A stretch of 64,000 bases of DNA, from positions 124,001 to 188,000 of the forward strand of contig JAIOJF010000038.1 in the NCBI GenBank assembly GCA_019911965.1. The letters run 5' to 3'. Under the pieces are notes generated by a model. That model searched no databases. It saw nothing but the letters and a program-made list of their open reading frames with translations, and was not told where the DNA came from. This DNA comes from Paracoccaceae bacterium (GTDB lineage Bacteria; Pseudomonadota; Alphaproteobacteria; Rhodobacterales; Rhodobacteraceae). Shown in pieces: positions 33,363 through 42,596 of the stretch (its first letter is position 1; every line of letters begins with the position of its first letter). A program made the position numbers and the translations under genes.

Positions 33363-34529
33363 ATGGCGGAACCGATAGACCTGTATTCGACAGCAATTGA
33401 TGCCGATCCCTTCCCGATGTATCGCCGCCTGCGCGATGATTTTCCCTGTTACTGGAGCCCGTCCGCAGGCATCTGGTTCCTGAGCCGATATGACGATGTC
33501 GCGGCGGCAGCGCAGGACTGGCAGACCTATTCGTCGCTGCAGGGCAACCTGGTAGACGAAATTCCCGGGCGCAGCGGGGGCACGCTGGGCTCGACCGATC
33601 CACCGCGACATGACCGGCTGCGGGCTTTGGCGCAGGCGGCCTTTGCCAAAAAGAACCTGACCCATATGGTCGAGCCATCGCGCAAGCATGCCGCGCAGGC
33701 CATCGGACAGCTTGCCGGGCGGCGTGAATTCGATTTCGTGTCGGAATTTTCCGCCCAGGTTACCGTCGGCACCCTGTTCACCATGCTGGGCCTGCCCGAG
33801 CGCGACGCGGTGGAGACCCGCGCCGAAGTGGTGCTGGCGATCTCGTCGGACAAGGCGGCGAAAGGGCGCAATGCGGCGCAGAATGCCGCCTTTCAGCGGC
33901 TGACGCAGTTCATCGCCGACGAGGTTGCGGTGCGGCGGCGCGATCCGGCGGATGATCTGATCACCCGGCTGGCCGAGGCCGAGATTGACGGCGACCGGCT
34001 GGACGACCGCGAAGTGGTGCTGACCACCGCGATGTTCGTGGTGGCGGGGGTGGAATCGCTGTCCAGCTTCATGTCGAATTTCGCGCTGAACCTTGCGGAC
34101 CATCCCGAAGCGCGGGCGCGGATCGCGGCGGAGCCGGGCCTGATGGCGCAGGCGATCGAGGAAAGCCTGCGGTTCAACACATCCGCGCAGCGGTTCAAGC
34201 GGACCTTGACGCGCGATGTGGATTTGCACGGGCAGGTGATGCGCGCCGGCGATCCGGTTGTGCTGGCCTACGGCGCGGCGAACCGTGACGAGCGCAAATT
34301 CCCCGATCCCGACCGCTATGATATCGACCGTCGGCCGACCGGGCATCTAGGCTTTGGCGGTGGCAAGCATTTCTGCATCGGCTCATCGCTGGCGCGGCTG
34401 GTGACCGAAACCACGATGACCATGCTGCTGGAGGCGATGCCCGAGTTTTCGCTGGCCGGGCGGGATTTCGGCTGGATGCCGTCGTCGAATTTCCGCTCGC
34501 CGATGGAGTTGCCGCTGAGTGTGGGCTGA
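33363..34529 (+). CDS. Cytochrome P450
   Basis: A 388-residue bacterial class I type P450, soluble and needing separate ferredoxin and reductase, none of which is encoded next to it. The haem loop FGGGKHFCIGSSLAR holds the axial C338, and E-x-x-R occurs as EESLR. The I-helix oxygen groove reads A228-G-V-E-S232, with Ser instead of the conserved Thr. GGGAGGGGGGC before the ATG is a strong ribosome binding site. It is convergent with the TPP enzyme gene six bases away and may function in hydroxylation within the surrounding catabolic genes. Confidence 0.93.
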   Translation: MAEPIDLYSTAIDADPFPMYRRLRDDFPCYWSPSAGIWFLSRYDDVAAAAQDWQTYSSLQGNLVDEIPGRSGGTLGSTDPPRHDRLRALAQAAFAKKNLTHMVEPSRKHAAQAIGQLAGRREFDFVSEFSAQVTVGTLFTMLGLPERDAVETRAEVVLAISSDKAAKGRNAAQNAAFQRLTQFIADEVAVRRRDPADDLITRLAEAEIDGDRLDDREVVLTTAMFVVAGVESLSSFMSNFALNLADHPEARARIAAEPGLMAQAIEESLRFNTSAQRFKRTLTRDVDLHGQVMRAGDPVVLAYGAANRDERKFPDPDRYDIDRRPTGHLGFGGGKHFCIGSSLARLVTETTMTMLLEAMPEFSLAGRDFGWMPSSNFRSPMELPLSVG

Positions 34530-34535
34530 CTTGGG

Positions 34536-36245
34536 TCAGTACCTGTCGGAAACCTCCACCAGAACCTCCAGCACCGCTTGCCGGCGGTCCTCGCCGATCG
34601 CTTTCAGGGCGCGGGCAAGGGCGGCGGGCAGGTCGCGGCCCTCGGTCACCCGTTCGGTATGGGCGCGGCTGGCTTCGGCGATCTTCAGGTAATCCGGAGC
34701 GGGGGCAAGCGAGGTCAGCGGCATCGTGTTGGCGCGTGCCGCCGCACCGCCGGGATAGGCGTTGACGACCGAGCGGCGAACCGCGTTCCATAGGCCGTTA
34801 TTCTTGATGATGGTCAGGATCGGCAGGTCCAGCGCCTCGGCGATCTGGTGGCAGGCGACCGGGTTGGCGAAGATGTAGCTGCCATCGCCGACCACCGCCA
34901 CCGCCAGTCGCTCGCGATCGGCAAGGGCTGCGCCCAACGCCGCCGGCAAGGCCCAGCCAAGGCCGCCGGAATGCGGTGCGGTGAAGGACCGGTTCGCGCC
35001 TTTCAGGTCCATCGCGCCGTTCTGCACGCCGAGTTCCGAGAACACCACCGCGTCGTCGCCCATCGCCTCGGACAGGCAGAGGCTGAGCCATTCGGCGCTC
35101 ATCGGGCCGGTGCCGCCGGTTTTCGCATGGGCCAGGGCCGCCTCGCGCCGCGCGGCGCTGCGGGCGGAGATCGCGGCGCGGCGTGCCTCGGTTGCTGGCC
35201 CCGGTTTCATTACGCGGGCCAGTGCGGCGACAAAGGCGAATGGATCGGACTGCACCGCCAGATCGGTGCGATAGCCACGGATCGGCATTTTCAGGAAATG
35301 CGGGTCCGCGCCGACATGGATCAGGCGCACATCGTCGGCGGGGCGGTTGACCGCCTCGATCCAGGGAATGTCGCAATCCAGCACCAGCACCAGATCGGCC
35401 CCGTCCAGCGCCGCCTTCGGGTCATAGCCGAGGAACATCGGATGCGCCGATGGCATGACATTGCGCGTGCTGAACGGCTCGGCCACCGGGATCGCCTGCG
35501 CGGTGGCGAAGTCCTGCAAGGCGGCCGACAATTTCCCGGCGGGATCGCCGCGCTGCACCAGGATGACGGGTGAAGGCGCCGCTGCCAGCCAGTCCGCCAC
35601 CTGCGCCACGCTTGCAGGATCGGGATGTGCCGGGCTGGCGGCGGGGCGGTGCGAGGGGGCCGGGATGCGTTTGACGGGAAAGCTTTCCGCCAGCGGTTCG
35701 CGCGGCAGGCTCAGATAGACCGGGCCTGCGGGGTCCGAACCAGCCGCCGCCAATGCGCGGGTAACCAGCGGTTCCGCCTGTTCGGGGTAGCGCATCTCGT
35801 AGTGGTATTTCACCACGTCACCGACCAGCGAGGCCTGATGGTACATCTCCTGGCCATACTGGATCGGCGTCATCCGCGCGCCCTTGCGGCCCTGTTCGGT
35901 GATCGGTGTGCGGCCCGACATCACCAGCACCGGCACATTGTCGCTGGCGGCGTTGATCACCCCCATCGCGGCATTGGCGAGGCCGACATTGACATGCACC
36001 ATCACCGCCTGCGTCCGCCCGGTCACCAGCCAGTATCCATGCGCCATCGCCACGCTGGCGGTCTCGTGCGGGATGGTGACGGGCATGGGCGCGGCCTCGG
36101 CCTCGAGTGCCGCCAGTGATTCGATAATCGGCGGAAAATCCGTGCCGGCATTGGCGAACAGATAGTCGATGCCGTGAAACTTCAGCGCCTTCAGCAATGC
36201 GGTGGCGCCGGTCATCTCGCCGGTTTCCTGAGTGATATCAGACAT
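34536..36245 (-). CDS. Thiamine-diphosphate-dependent enzyme (acetolactate synthase-like)
   Basis: A 569-residue three-domain TPP enzyme. The N-terminal domain has TGATALLKALKFHGIDYLFANAGTD with the glutamate in PHETASVAMAHGYW; the middle domain resembles a DHS-like Rossmann fold; and the C-terminal one shows VGDGSYIFANPVACHQIAEALD and ending KNNG, the GDG...N metal-diphosphate motif. No FAD-binding signature is visible, so it is more likely a decarboxylase or lyase such as a benzoylformate- or oxalyl-type enzyme than a biosynthetic acetolactate synthase. It is divergent from the TRAP transporter genes. The ATG at 36245 follows GGAGGGGG. Confidence 0.85.
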   Translation of the reverse strand: MSDITQETGEMTGATALLKALKFHGIDYLFANAGTDFPPIIESLAALEAEAAPMPVTIPHETASVAMAHGYWLVTGRTQAVMVHVNVGLANAAMGVINAASDNVPVLVMSGRTPITEQGRKGARMTPIQYGQEMYHQASLVGDVVKYHYEMRYPEQAEPLVTRALAAAGSDPAGPVYLSLPREPLAESFPVKRIPAPSHRPAASPAHPDPASVAQVADWLAAAPSPVILVQRGDPAGKLSAALQDFATAQAIPVAEPFSTRNVMPSAHPMFLGYDPKAALDGADLVLVLDCDIPWIEAVNRPADDVRLIHVGADPHFLKMPIRGYRTDLAVQSDPFAFVAALARVMKPGPATEARRAAISARSAARREAALAHAKTGGTGPMSAEWLSLCLSEAMGDDAVVFSELGVQNGAMDLKGANRSFTAPHSGGLGWALPAALGAALADRERLAVAVVGDGSYIFANPVACHQIAEALDLPILTIIKNNGLWNAVRRSVVNAYPGGAAARANTMPLTSLAPAPDYLKIAEASRAHTERVTEGRDLPAALARALKAIGEDRRQAVLEVLVEVSDRY

Positions 36246-36348
36246 TTTCCCCCTCCATTCCGCCGTTCGGATCGCCGCCTGGCGCACCCGTCCACCGCCC
36301 CGTGCGACAAATTGGGCTTGTCAAATCGCAAAAGGCAAGTACTTTCAT

Positions 36349-36395
36349 AAATCTCAATAAAAGAGATTTTTGTTCGGTTCGGGAGCGGATCGAAC
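36349..36395. promoter_or_regulatory. Two inverted repeats before the TRAP transporter operon
   Basis: AAATCTC at 36349-36355 pairs with GAGATTT at 36363-36369 around seven bases. GTTCG at 36377-36381 pairs with CGAAC at 36391-36395 around nine, a palindrome of the size bound by IclR regulators. Both lie in the AT-rich spacer between the divergent TPP-enzyme gene and the TRAP genes. The IclR gene downstream is their likely partner, by inference. AAGGGAGGAAAG just before 36416 is the ribosome binding site. Confidence 0.4.
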
Positions 36396-36415
36396 GATAA
36401 AAGGGAGGAAAGAAA

Positions 36416-37360
36416 ATGCGCATACTCGTCACTTCACTGGTGGTCGGCCTCGGTCTGGCAGCCGGGGCAGCGTCGGCCCAGACGGTCGGTATCGCCACGT
36501 CCAATCCGGGATCGCTGTTTCACAATATCGGCACCGCGGTCGCCAATGCCGCCAACAAGGCGGGCCTCAACACCACGATCCAGCCGGCGACCAGCCCGAA
36601 CCAGTTCATCCCCTATGTGAATTCCGGCGGGATCGAGTTCGGCGTCGCCAATCTGCAGGAGGTCAACTACGCCATCACCGGCGAGGAATGGTGGAACGGC
36701 AACAAGAACCCCGAACTCAGGATCGTCGGCATGCTGATGCCCCTGAAAGAGGCGATCTTCGTGCGCGCCGACAGCGGCATCATGTCGGTGGCCGATCTGA
36801 AGGGCAAGCCGATGACCGATGGCTATACCGCGCAGAACACCATCCTGCCGCAGCTTTCGGCCTTCTACGCCACGCATGGCATGACCCGCGATGATGTCGA
36901 GAAGGTTTCGGTGGCCTCGGTGGTGGCGGGCGTGGATGCCTTCATGGCCGGCGATACCGTTGGTTTCATCTTCGCACACGGTGCCGGCAAGGTGCGCGAG
37001 GCGGATGCCGCCGTTGGTGGCCTGCGCGCGCTTGGCGTCGGCGATACCAGCGAGGCCGGTCTGGCGGCGGCCCGCAAATACTGGCCGACCGCGTTCTTCA
37101 CCACGATGAAGGCCGGGTCCAGCCCGGGCGTGCTTGAGGATACTGTCTATATCGCGTTCCCGCAGGTGGTGTTCACCCATGCCGGTGTTTCCGACGATGT
37201 GGTCTATGCGATGGCCAAGGCGATGTATGAAGGCAAGGCCGAGATGGTCGGCACCTTCAAGCCGTTCGGCGCGTTCAATCCGGCGGACATGCACGGTGAT
37301 CCGGGCGTGGCCGAGTTCCACCCCGGTGCCTTGAAGTTCTTCGCCGAAGTCGGCCTTTGA
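36416..37360 (+). CDS. TAXI-family TRAP transporter solute-binding protein
   Basis: A 314-residue periplasmic receptor with a Sec signal peptide ending near AASAQ (residues 1-21). The mature start QTVGIATSNPGSLFHNIGTAVA is the TAXI-family ligand site region, and ANLQEVNYAITGEEWW and MAGDTVGFIFAHGAGK continue the fold. It feeds the membrane protein encoded 15 bp downstream. Known TAXI substrates include glutamate, 2-oxoglutarate and small organic acids. The catabolic neighbours suggest an aromatic or carboxylic acid here. Confidence 0.92.
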   Translation: MRILVTSLVVGLGLAAGAASAQTVGIATSNPGSLFHNIGTAVANAANKAGLNTTIQPATSPNQFIPYVNSGGIEFGVANLQEVNYAITGEEWWNGNKNPELRIVGMLMPLKEAIFVRADSGIMSVADLKGKPMTDGYTAQNTILPQLSAFYATHGMTRDDVEKVSVASVVAGVDAFMAGDTVGFIFAHGAGKVREADAAVGGLRALGVGDTSEAGLAAARKYWPTAFFTTMKAGSSPGVLEDTVYIAFPQVVFTHAGVSDDVVYAMAKAMYEGKAEMVGTFKPFGAFNPADMHGDPGVAEFHPGALKFFAEVGL

Positions 37361-37375
37361 TCCGGGGCTGCCGGG

Positions 37376-39319
37376 ATGTTTCGATCCACAACACCGGGAG
37401 GGGCCGTTCGCGGCCTCTCCCAGCGGTTCTGGCAGCCGCTGGCGGACGGCCTGGCGATCCTTCTGATCCTGATCGCCACCGGCTGGGCGCTGAACGTGCC
37501 GCGCTATTTCGATGTCGGGTTCTACCCCCAGCAGGTATTCGCGGCGATCCTCGCCTGCACATTGCCGATTGCCTATCTGGTGATGCCGGCGCGGCGCGGC
37601 GCGGCGCGGCTGGTAGTGCCGTGGCATGATCTGCTGCTTGCAGCGGCCAGCCTGATCTCGGTCAGCTATATCGCGATCAATTATCCCGAACTTGTCCTGC
37701 TGATTTTCTCGCGGCCGCTGGCGGTTTGGCTGCCGGGGCTGTTGGTGGTGCTGCTGGTGCTGGAAGCATTGCGCCGCGCCACCGGCTGGGCGCTGGTGAT
37801 CATCATCGTGGTCTTTCTGGCCTATGCCCTGTTCGGCGATGCCATCCCGGGGCGTTTGCAGGGGCGCGCCCAGCCCTGGCAGATGCTGGTCGGCTACATG
37901 GCGTTTGATTCCAATGGTATCCTGGGCCTGCCGATGTCGGTGGCGGCGACGGTGGTGATCGCCTTCATCCTGTTCGGCAGCCTGCTGGCGGCAACCGGCG
38001 GCACGCGGTTTTTCACCGATGCGGCGATGCTGGGGATGGGGCGGTTTCGCGGCGGGTCGATGAAGATCGCGGTGCTGGCCTCGGGGCTGTTCGGCTCAAT
38101 CTCCGGCTCGGCGGTGGCCAATGTCGTCGGCACCGGGGTGATCACCATCCCGATGATCAAGCGCGACGGCTATCCCGCCCACAAGGCCGGAGCCATCGAG
38201 GCGGTGGCCTCGACCGGCGGGCAGTTGATGCCGCCGGTGATGGGGGCCTCGGCGTTCCTGATGGCCGAGTTTCTGGCGGTGCCCTATTCCACCATCGTGC
38301 TTGCCGCATTGGTCCCCGCGATCCTTTATTATGTTGCCCTGTTCATCCAGGCCGATCTTGAGGCGGCGCGGATGGGTATCTCGGCGATCCCGAAATCCGA
38401 ATTGCCCGCCTCGCGCGGCGTGCTGCTGGGCCTGCATTTCGTGTTTGCCTTCGCGGTGCTGATCTACGCGCTGTTCGTGATGCGCTGGCAGCCCGAACGC
38501 TCGGCGCTGCTGGGGGCGCTGGCACTGATCATCACATCGCTGGTCTTTGGCTATCAGGGCAACCGGCCCAGCCTGCGTGCGCTGTTCACCACCTTGTCGA
38601 CCACCGGCCATGCGGTGGTCGAGATCATCCTGATTTCAGCCGCATCGGGGCTGGTGATCGGGGTGCTGAACGTGACCGGGCTGTCGTTCAACCTGACCTA
38701 TCTGCTGGTGCAGATCGGCGGCGGCTCGGCGGTGGTGCTGCTGGGTCTGTCGGCGGTGGTCTGCATCATCCTCGGCATGGGGCTGCCGACGCTCGGGGTT
38801 TACGTGTTGCTGGCCGCACTGGTGGCCCCGGCACTGATCCAGGTGGGGATCGAACCGGTGGCGGCGCATCTTTACGTCCTGTACTTCGGCATGATGTCGA
38901 TGATCACGCCGCCGATTGCGATGGCGGCCTTCGCGGCGGCGTCCATCGCACGCGCTCCGGCGATGGCGACCGGCTGGGCGGCGATGAAATTCGGCTGGTC
39001 GGCCTATGTGATCCCGGTTCTGTTCGTGTTCTCGCCCAGCCTGATCCTGATCGGAGCACCATTTGAAATCGCGCTGGCAATCCTGACGGCGGTGGCCGGG
39101 GTCTGGCTGGTATCGGCGGCACTGGCGGGCTATTTCGCCGGCAGGCTCGGCACCGGCAGGCGGCTGTTGTTCGGCCTGTTCGGCATGATGGCGCTGATCC
39201 CGGCAGGGGCGTTTGACGGTGCGCTCTGGACCGATCTTGCCGGTGTTCTGGGTGGTGTGGCGGTGATGGCGCTGGATTACCTGCGCCCGGCACCGCGCAA
39301 AAGCGAGGGCACAGCATGA
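37376..39319 (+). CDS. TRAP transporter fused small and large permease (DctQM, TAXI type)
   Basis: A 647-residue membrane protein combining a small DctQ-like part (residues about 15-130, four segments) and the DctM 12-segment carrier part. LPMSVAATVVIAFILFGSLL, GLFGSISGSAVANVVGTGVITIPMIKRDGYP and GLPTLGVYVLLAALVAPAL are the DctM sodium- and solute-site motifs. It uses the sodium or proton gradient to import solute delivered by the TAXI protein. It overlaps the IclR gene by ATGA. Fusion of Q and M is normal for TAXI systems. Confidence 0.92.
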   Translation: MFRSTTPGGAVRGLSQRFWQPLADGLAILLILIATGWALNVPRYFDVGFYPQQVFAAILACTLPIAYLVMPARRGAARLVVPWHDLLLAAASLISVSYIAINYPELVLLIFSRPLAVWLPGLLVVLLVLEALRRATGWALVIIIVVFLAYALFGDAIPGRLQGRAQPWQMLVGYMAFDSNGILGLPMSVAATVVIAFILFGSLLAATGGTRFFTDAAMLGMGRFRGGSMKIAVLASGLFGSISGSAVANVVGTGVITIPMIKRDGYPAHKAGAIEAVASTGGQLMPPVMGASAFLMAEFLAVPYSTIVLAALVPAILYYVALFIQADLEAARMGISAIPKSELPASRGVLLGLHFVFAFAVLIYALFVMRWQPERSALLGALALIITSLVFGYQGNRPSLRALFTTLSTTGHAVVEIILISAASGLVIGVLNVTGLSFNLTYLLVQIGGGSAVVLLGLSAVVCIILGMGLPTLGVYVLLAALVAPALIQVGIEPVAAHLYVLYFGMMSMITPPIAMAAFAAASIARAPAMATGWAAMKFGWSAYVIPVLFVFSPSLILIGAPFEIALAILTAVAGVWLVSAALAGYFAGRLGTGRRLLFGLFGMMALIPAGAFDGALWTDLAGVLGGVAVMALDYLRPAPRKSEGTA

Positions 39320-40119
39320 GTGCCCCGAACAGCGTTGAGCGCATTATTGCCGTGCTGGATGTCTTCAGCGAGGACCGGCTGGAATGGACGCCGGAGCAAT
39401 TGATGGCCGAACTCGGCTATTCCCGCCCGACGCTCTATCGCTACCTGAAATCGCTGCGCGAGGCGGGGTTTCTGGCCAGCGTGCCGGGCGGTGGTTTCAC
39501 GCTTGGCCCGCGCGTGGTCGAGATGGATTTCCTGATGCGCAAATCCGACCGGCTGGTGCGTTTTGGCAAGGTGCATCTTGATGCGCTGGTCGCAAGTTTC
39601 CCCTGTTCGGCGCTGCTGGTGCGCTGGTACGGCGAAAAGCTGCTTTGCGTGGCCTCGGAAGTGTCGGTGGAAAACCCGGTTACAAGCTATCCGCGCGGCC
39701 GGCCGATGCCCTTGTCGCGCGGTGCCATCAGCCGCGCCATCATGGCGTTTCTGCCCAAGCGCAAGCTGAACAGGATTGTCTCGGGACAGTTGGACGATCT
39801 GCGCGGCATCGGCCTTGGCCCGGATGTGTCGGATATCTTCGACGTGCTGCGCCAGATCCGCCGCGACGGCGTGGCGGAGGCGCATGGCGAGGTAACGCCG
39901 GGGGTGATCGGCATCGCCGCGCCGGTATTCGAGGGCGCGGCCACGCCGATCGCCACCTTGTCGGTAACCATTTCGGCCGCCGCAACCACGCCCGAGCGGA
40001 TCAGCGCCATCCGCGACCGGGTCCGCAGCGCGGCCAATGCCCTGTCGGCGGAACTGGGCGAGCGGCGCGAACGTGATGACACGACGGATACCGGGCTTCG
40101 CCTGGTCCATACAGGGTAG
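39316..40119 (+). CDS. IclR-family transcriptional regulator
   Basis: A 267-residue regulator. Residues about 5-65 form the winged helix-turn-helix (SVERIIAVLDVFSEDRLEW, then LMAELGYSRPTLYRYLKSLREAGFL), and residues about 85-255 the GAF-like IclR effector domain with HGEVTPGVIGIAAPVF near its ligand loop. IclR regulators often recognise aromatic or small organic acids. It is translated together with the TRAP carrier (four-base overlap) and probably controls this operon and the divergent TPP gene. Confidence 0.93.
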   Translation: MSAPNSVERIIAVLDVFSEDRLEWTPEQLMAELGYSRPTLYRYLKSLREAGFLASVPGGGFTLGPRVVEMDFLMRKSDRLVRFGKVHLDALVASFPCSALLVRWYGEKLLCVASEVSVENPVTSYPRGRPMPLSRGAISRAIMAFLPKRKLNRIVSGQLDDLRGIGLGPDVSDIFDVLRQIRRDGVAEAHGEVTPGVIGIAAPVFEGAATPIATLSVTISAAATTPERISAIRDRVRSAANALSAELGERRERDDTTDTGLRLVHTG

Positions 40120-40134
40120 AAAGGAAACCCCGCG

Positions 40135-41151
40135 ATGAAAAAGATTGATGTGTTCAACCATATTTGGCCAACGGCATTTTACGACGCGCTGATTGAAACG
40201 GTCGGCAAGATGAGCGGCATCACCAGCCGTTCGGGCATGGTTCCGATGATGACCAGTCTGGATCGCCGGTTCGAGGTGATGGACATGTTCGGCCCCGACT
40301 ACGTGCAGATCCTGTCACTGGCCTCGCCGCCGCTGGAGGCGATTGCCGGGCCGGACCGGGCCTTGGAATTGTCGCGGATCGGATCGGATTCGATGGCCGA
40401 ATTGTGCCAGAAATACCCCGACCGCTTCCCCGGCTTCATCGGCACCGCGCCGATGAACAACATGGATGCCTGTATCGAGGAATGCCGCCGCGCGATGGAC
40501 GATCTGGGTGCGCTGGGGATGCAGATTTTCACCAATATCAACGGCGATCCGGTGGATCTGGCGAAATACGGCCCGTTTTTTGACTACATGGCGAAGACGG
40601 GCAAGCCGGTCTGGATGCACCCGGCGCGGACGATGAGTTTCAGCGATTACCAGAACGAGGACCGTTCGGAATATGAAATCTGGTGGACGTTCGGGTGGCC
40701 CTACGAGACCTCGGCGGCAATGGCGCGGATGGTGTTTTCCGGCTTTTTCGACAAATATCCGGGCCTGAACGTCATCACCCACCACGCCGGCGGCATGGTG
40801 CCCTATTTCGAGGGCCGGGTCGGCCCGGGCTGGGACCAGATGGGCGCGCGCACCACGGATCGCGATCTGAAGCCGCTTCTGACGGCGCTGAAACGCCCGC
40901 ATCTGGATTATTTCAAAAGCTTCCATGCGGATACCGCCACGTTCGGTTCGCGCAAGGCGATCGAACATGCGATCGAGTTTTTCGGCGAGGACAGGGTGCT
41001 GTTCGCCTCGGATTCGCCGTTCGATCCGGAAGGCGGGCCGACCTATATCCGCGAGACCATCCGCATCATCGAGGAGATGGATATCACGGATGCCCTGCGC
41101 CGCAAGCTGTTTCAGGGCAATGCTGAAAAGCTGCTTGGCCTGAAGCTCTGA
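40135..41151 (+). CDS. Amidohydrolase-2 family (ACMSD-like) decarboxylase or hydrolase
   Basis: A 338-residue TIM-barrel enzyme related to aminocarboxymuconate semialdehyde decarboxylase and gamma-resorcylate decarboxylase. HPAR, THHAGGMVPYFEGRVG and FASDSPFD carry the expected histidine and aspartate metal ligands. The first motif reads D5-V-F7-N-H9, so the first histidine of H-x-H is Phe, leaving one ligand fewer than in ACMSD. GAAAGGAAACC precedes the ATG. It lies in a rightward operon with the aldehyde dehydrogenase and flavin monooxygenase, fitting ring-acid decarboxylation. Confidence 0.85.
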   Translation: MKKIDVFNHIWPTAFYDALIETVGKMSGITSRSGMVPMMTSLDRRFEVMDMFGPDYVQILSLASPPLEAIAGPDRALELSRIGSDSMAELCQKYPDRFPGFIGTAPMNNMDACIEECRRAMDDLGALGMQIFTNINGDPVDLAKYGPFFDYMAKTGKPVWMHPARTMSFSDYQNEDRSEYEIWWTFGWPYETSAAMARMVFSGFFDKYPGLNVITHHAGGMVPYFEGRVGPGWDQMGARTTDRDLKPLLTALKRPHLDYFKSFHADTATFGSRKAIEHAIEFFGEDRVLFASDSPFDPEGGPTYIRETIRIIEEMDITDALRRKLFQGNAEKLLGLKL

Positions 41152-41162
41152 AGGCGCAGGCG

Positions 41163-42596
41163 ATGATCGCAAGGCACTATATCGACGGCGCGTGGCTGGA
41201 AGGCGACGCGCCGTTGCGCGACAGTATCAATCCGGCGGACGGGTCGGTGCTGGGGCAGTTTCACCCCGGCTCGGCCGCGCTGCTGGATCAGGCCGCCAGC
41301 GTCGCCCGCGCAACCTTCTTCGCCAGCAACTGGGCCGCCGCGCCGCGCCTGCGGGCGCAGGTTCTGTTCGAGTTTGCCGATAGGTTGTGGGCGGCGCGTG
41401 AAGGGCTGACCGATCTGATCGTGGCGGAAAACGGCAAGCTGCGCGCCGAGGCAGCGGGCGAGATGATGGGCGCGATCTCGGAAACCCGCTACTACGGCGG
41501 TCTGGCGCGTGCCATTCAGGGCCGGATGCAGGAGGCAACGGCGGGCAATTTCAGCCTGTTGCACCGCGAAGCCGCCGGAGTTGCGGCGATCATCGTGCCG
41601 TGGAACGCGCCTGTCACGCTGCTGATCCGCTCGCTCGCGCCTGCTTTGGCGGCGGGCTGTACCTGCGTGCTGAAACCCGCCGACCAGACGCCGCTGATCC
41701 ATGCCCGCGTCATGCAATGCCTGGCGGATTGCCCCAGCCTGCCGAAAGGCGTGGTGAACTCGGTCAACGAAAACGGCGCCGAGGTCGGGCAGGCGATGGT
41801 GGCCTCAGGCGATATCGACGTGATCTCGTTCACCGGCTCGTCGGCCACCGGCAAGAAGATCATGGCCGGGGCGGCCCCCACGCTGAAGCGGCTGAACCTT
41901 GAACTGGGCGGCAAGGCCCCGGCAATCATCTTCCCGGACGCCGATCTTGATCTGGCGGTGCGTGAGTTGACGCATGGCGCGCTGGTGATGGCCGGGCAGA
42001 TCTGCGTCGCCGCCGCGCGGTTCCTGGTGCATGACACTATCCGCGCGGAGTTTGAATCGCGCATGATCGCCGCCTTCCGGGCGGTGAAAACCGGCCCCGG
42101 CGCGGACCCGTCCAGCCAGATGGGCAGCCTGATCGACATGGCCGCGCAACAGCGCCTGCTGGGGATCATTGAACGCGCGGGCGACGAGGGCGAGATGCTT
42201 CTGCAAGGCGAAGCGCAGTCGCCGGGCGCGTTCCTGACGCCCAGCCTGTTTCGCATCGACAACCTCGCATCCGATCTGGTGCAGGACGAATTGTTCGGCC
42301 CCATCGCCTCGGTCGAGATGTTCCATGACGAGGCCGAGGCGGTGCAGATGGCCAATGCCACGGTCTATGGCCTGGCGGCCAGCGTCTTTACCCGCGACCT
42401 CAACCGCACGCTCCGGGTCAGCCGGGCGATCCGCGCCGGTACTGTCTGGGTCAATTCCCATACCCGCCTGTTTGCCGAGGGCGAGACCGGTGGCTATGGC
42501 CAGTCCGGCCTTGGCCGCCTGCACGGGATCGAGGGGCTGAACGACTTTCTGGAAACCAAGCATATCTATATCGAGGCAGGGCAGGTCGGCGGATGA
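41163..42596 (+). CDS. NAD(P)-dependent aldehyde dehydrogenase
   Basis: A 477-residue ALDH. VPWNAPVTLLIRSLAPALAAG is the cofactor site entrance with the oxyanion Asn, FTGSSATGKKIM the Rossmann loop, LELGGKAPAIIF contains the general-base glutamate, and GQICVAAARF the catalytic cysteine. In context it may oxidise a hydroxymuconic-semialdehyde-like product or an aldehyde formed by the TPP enzyme. It overlaps the monooxygenase gene by ATGA. Confidence 0.94.
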   Translation: MIARHYIDGAWLEGDAPLRDSINPADGSVLGQFHPGSAALLDQAASVARATFFASNWAAAPRLRAQVLFEFADRLWAAREGLTDLIVAENGKLRAEAAGEMMGAISETRYYGGLARAIQGRMQEATAGNFSLLHREAAGVAAIIVPWNAPVTLLIRSLAPALAAGCTCVLKPADQTPLIHARVMQCLADCPSLPKGVVNSVNENGAEVGQAMVASGDIDVISFTGSSATGKKIMAGAAPTLKRLNLELGGKAPAIIFPDADLDLAVRELTHGALVMAGQICVAAARFLVHDTIRAEFESRMIAAFRAVKTGPGADPSSQMGSLIDMAAQQRLLGIIERAGDEGEMLLQGEAQSPGAFLTPSLFRIDNLASDLVQDELFGPIASVEMFHDEAEAVQMANATVYGLAASVFTRDLNRTLRVSRAIRAGTVWVNSHTRLFAEGETGGYGQSGLGRLHGIEGLNDFLETKHIYIEAGQVGG

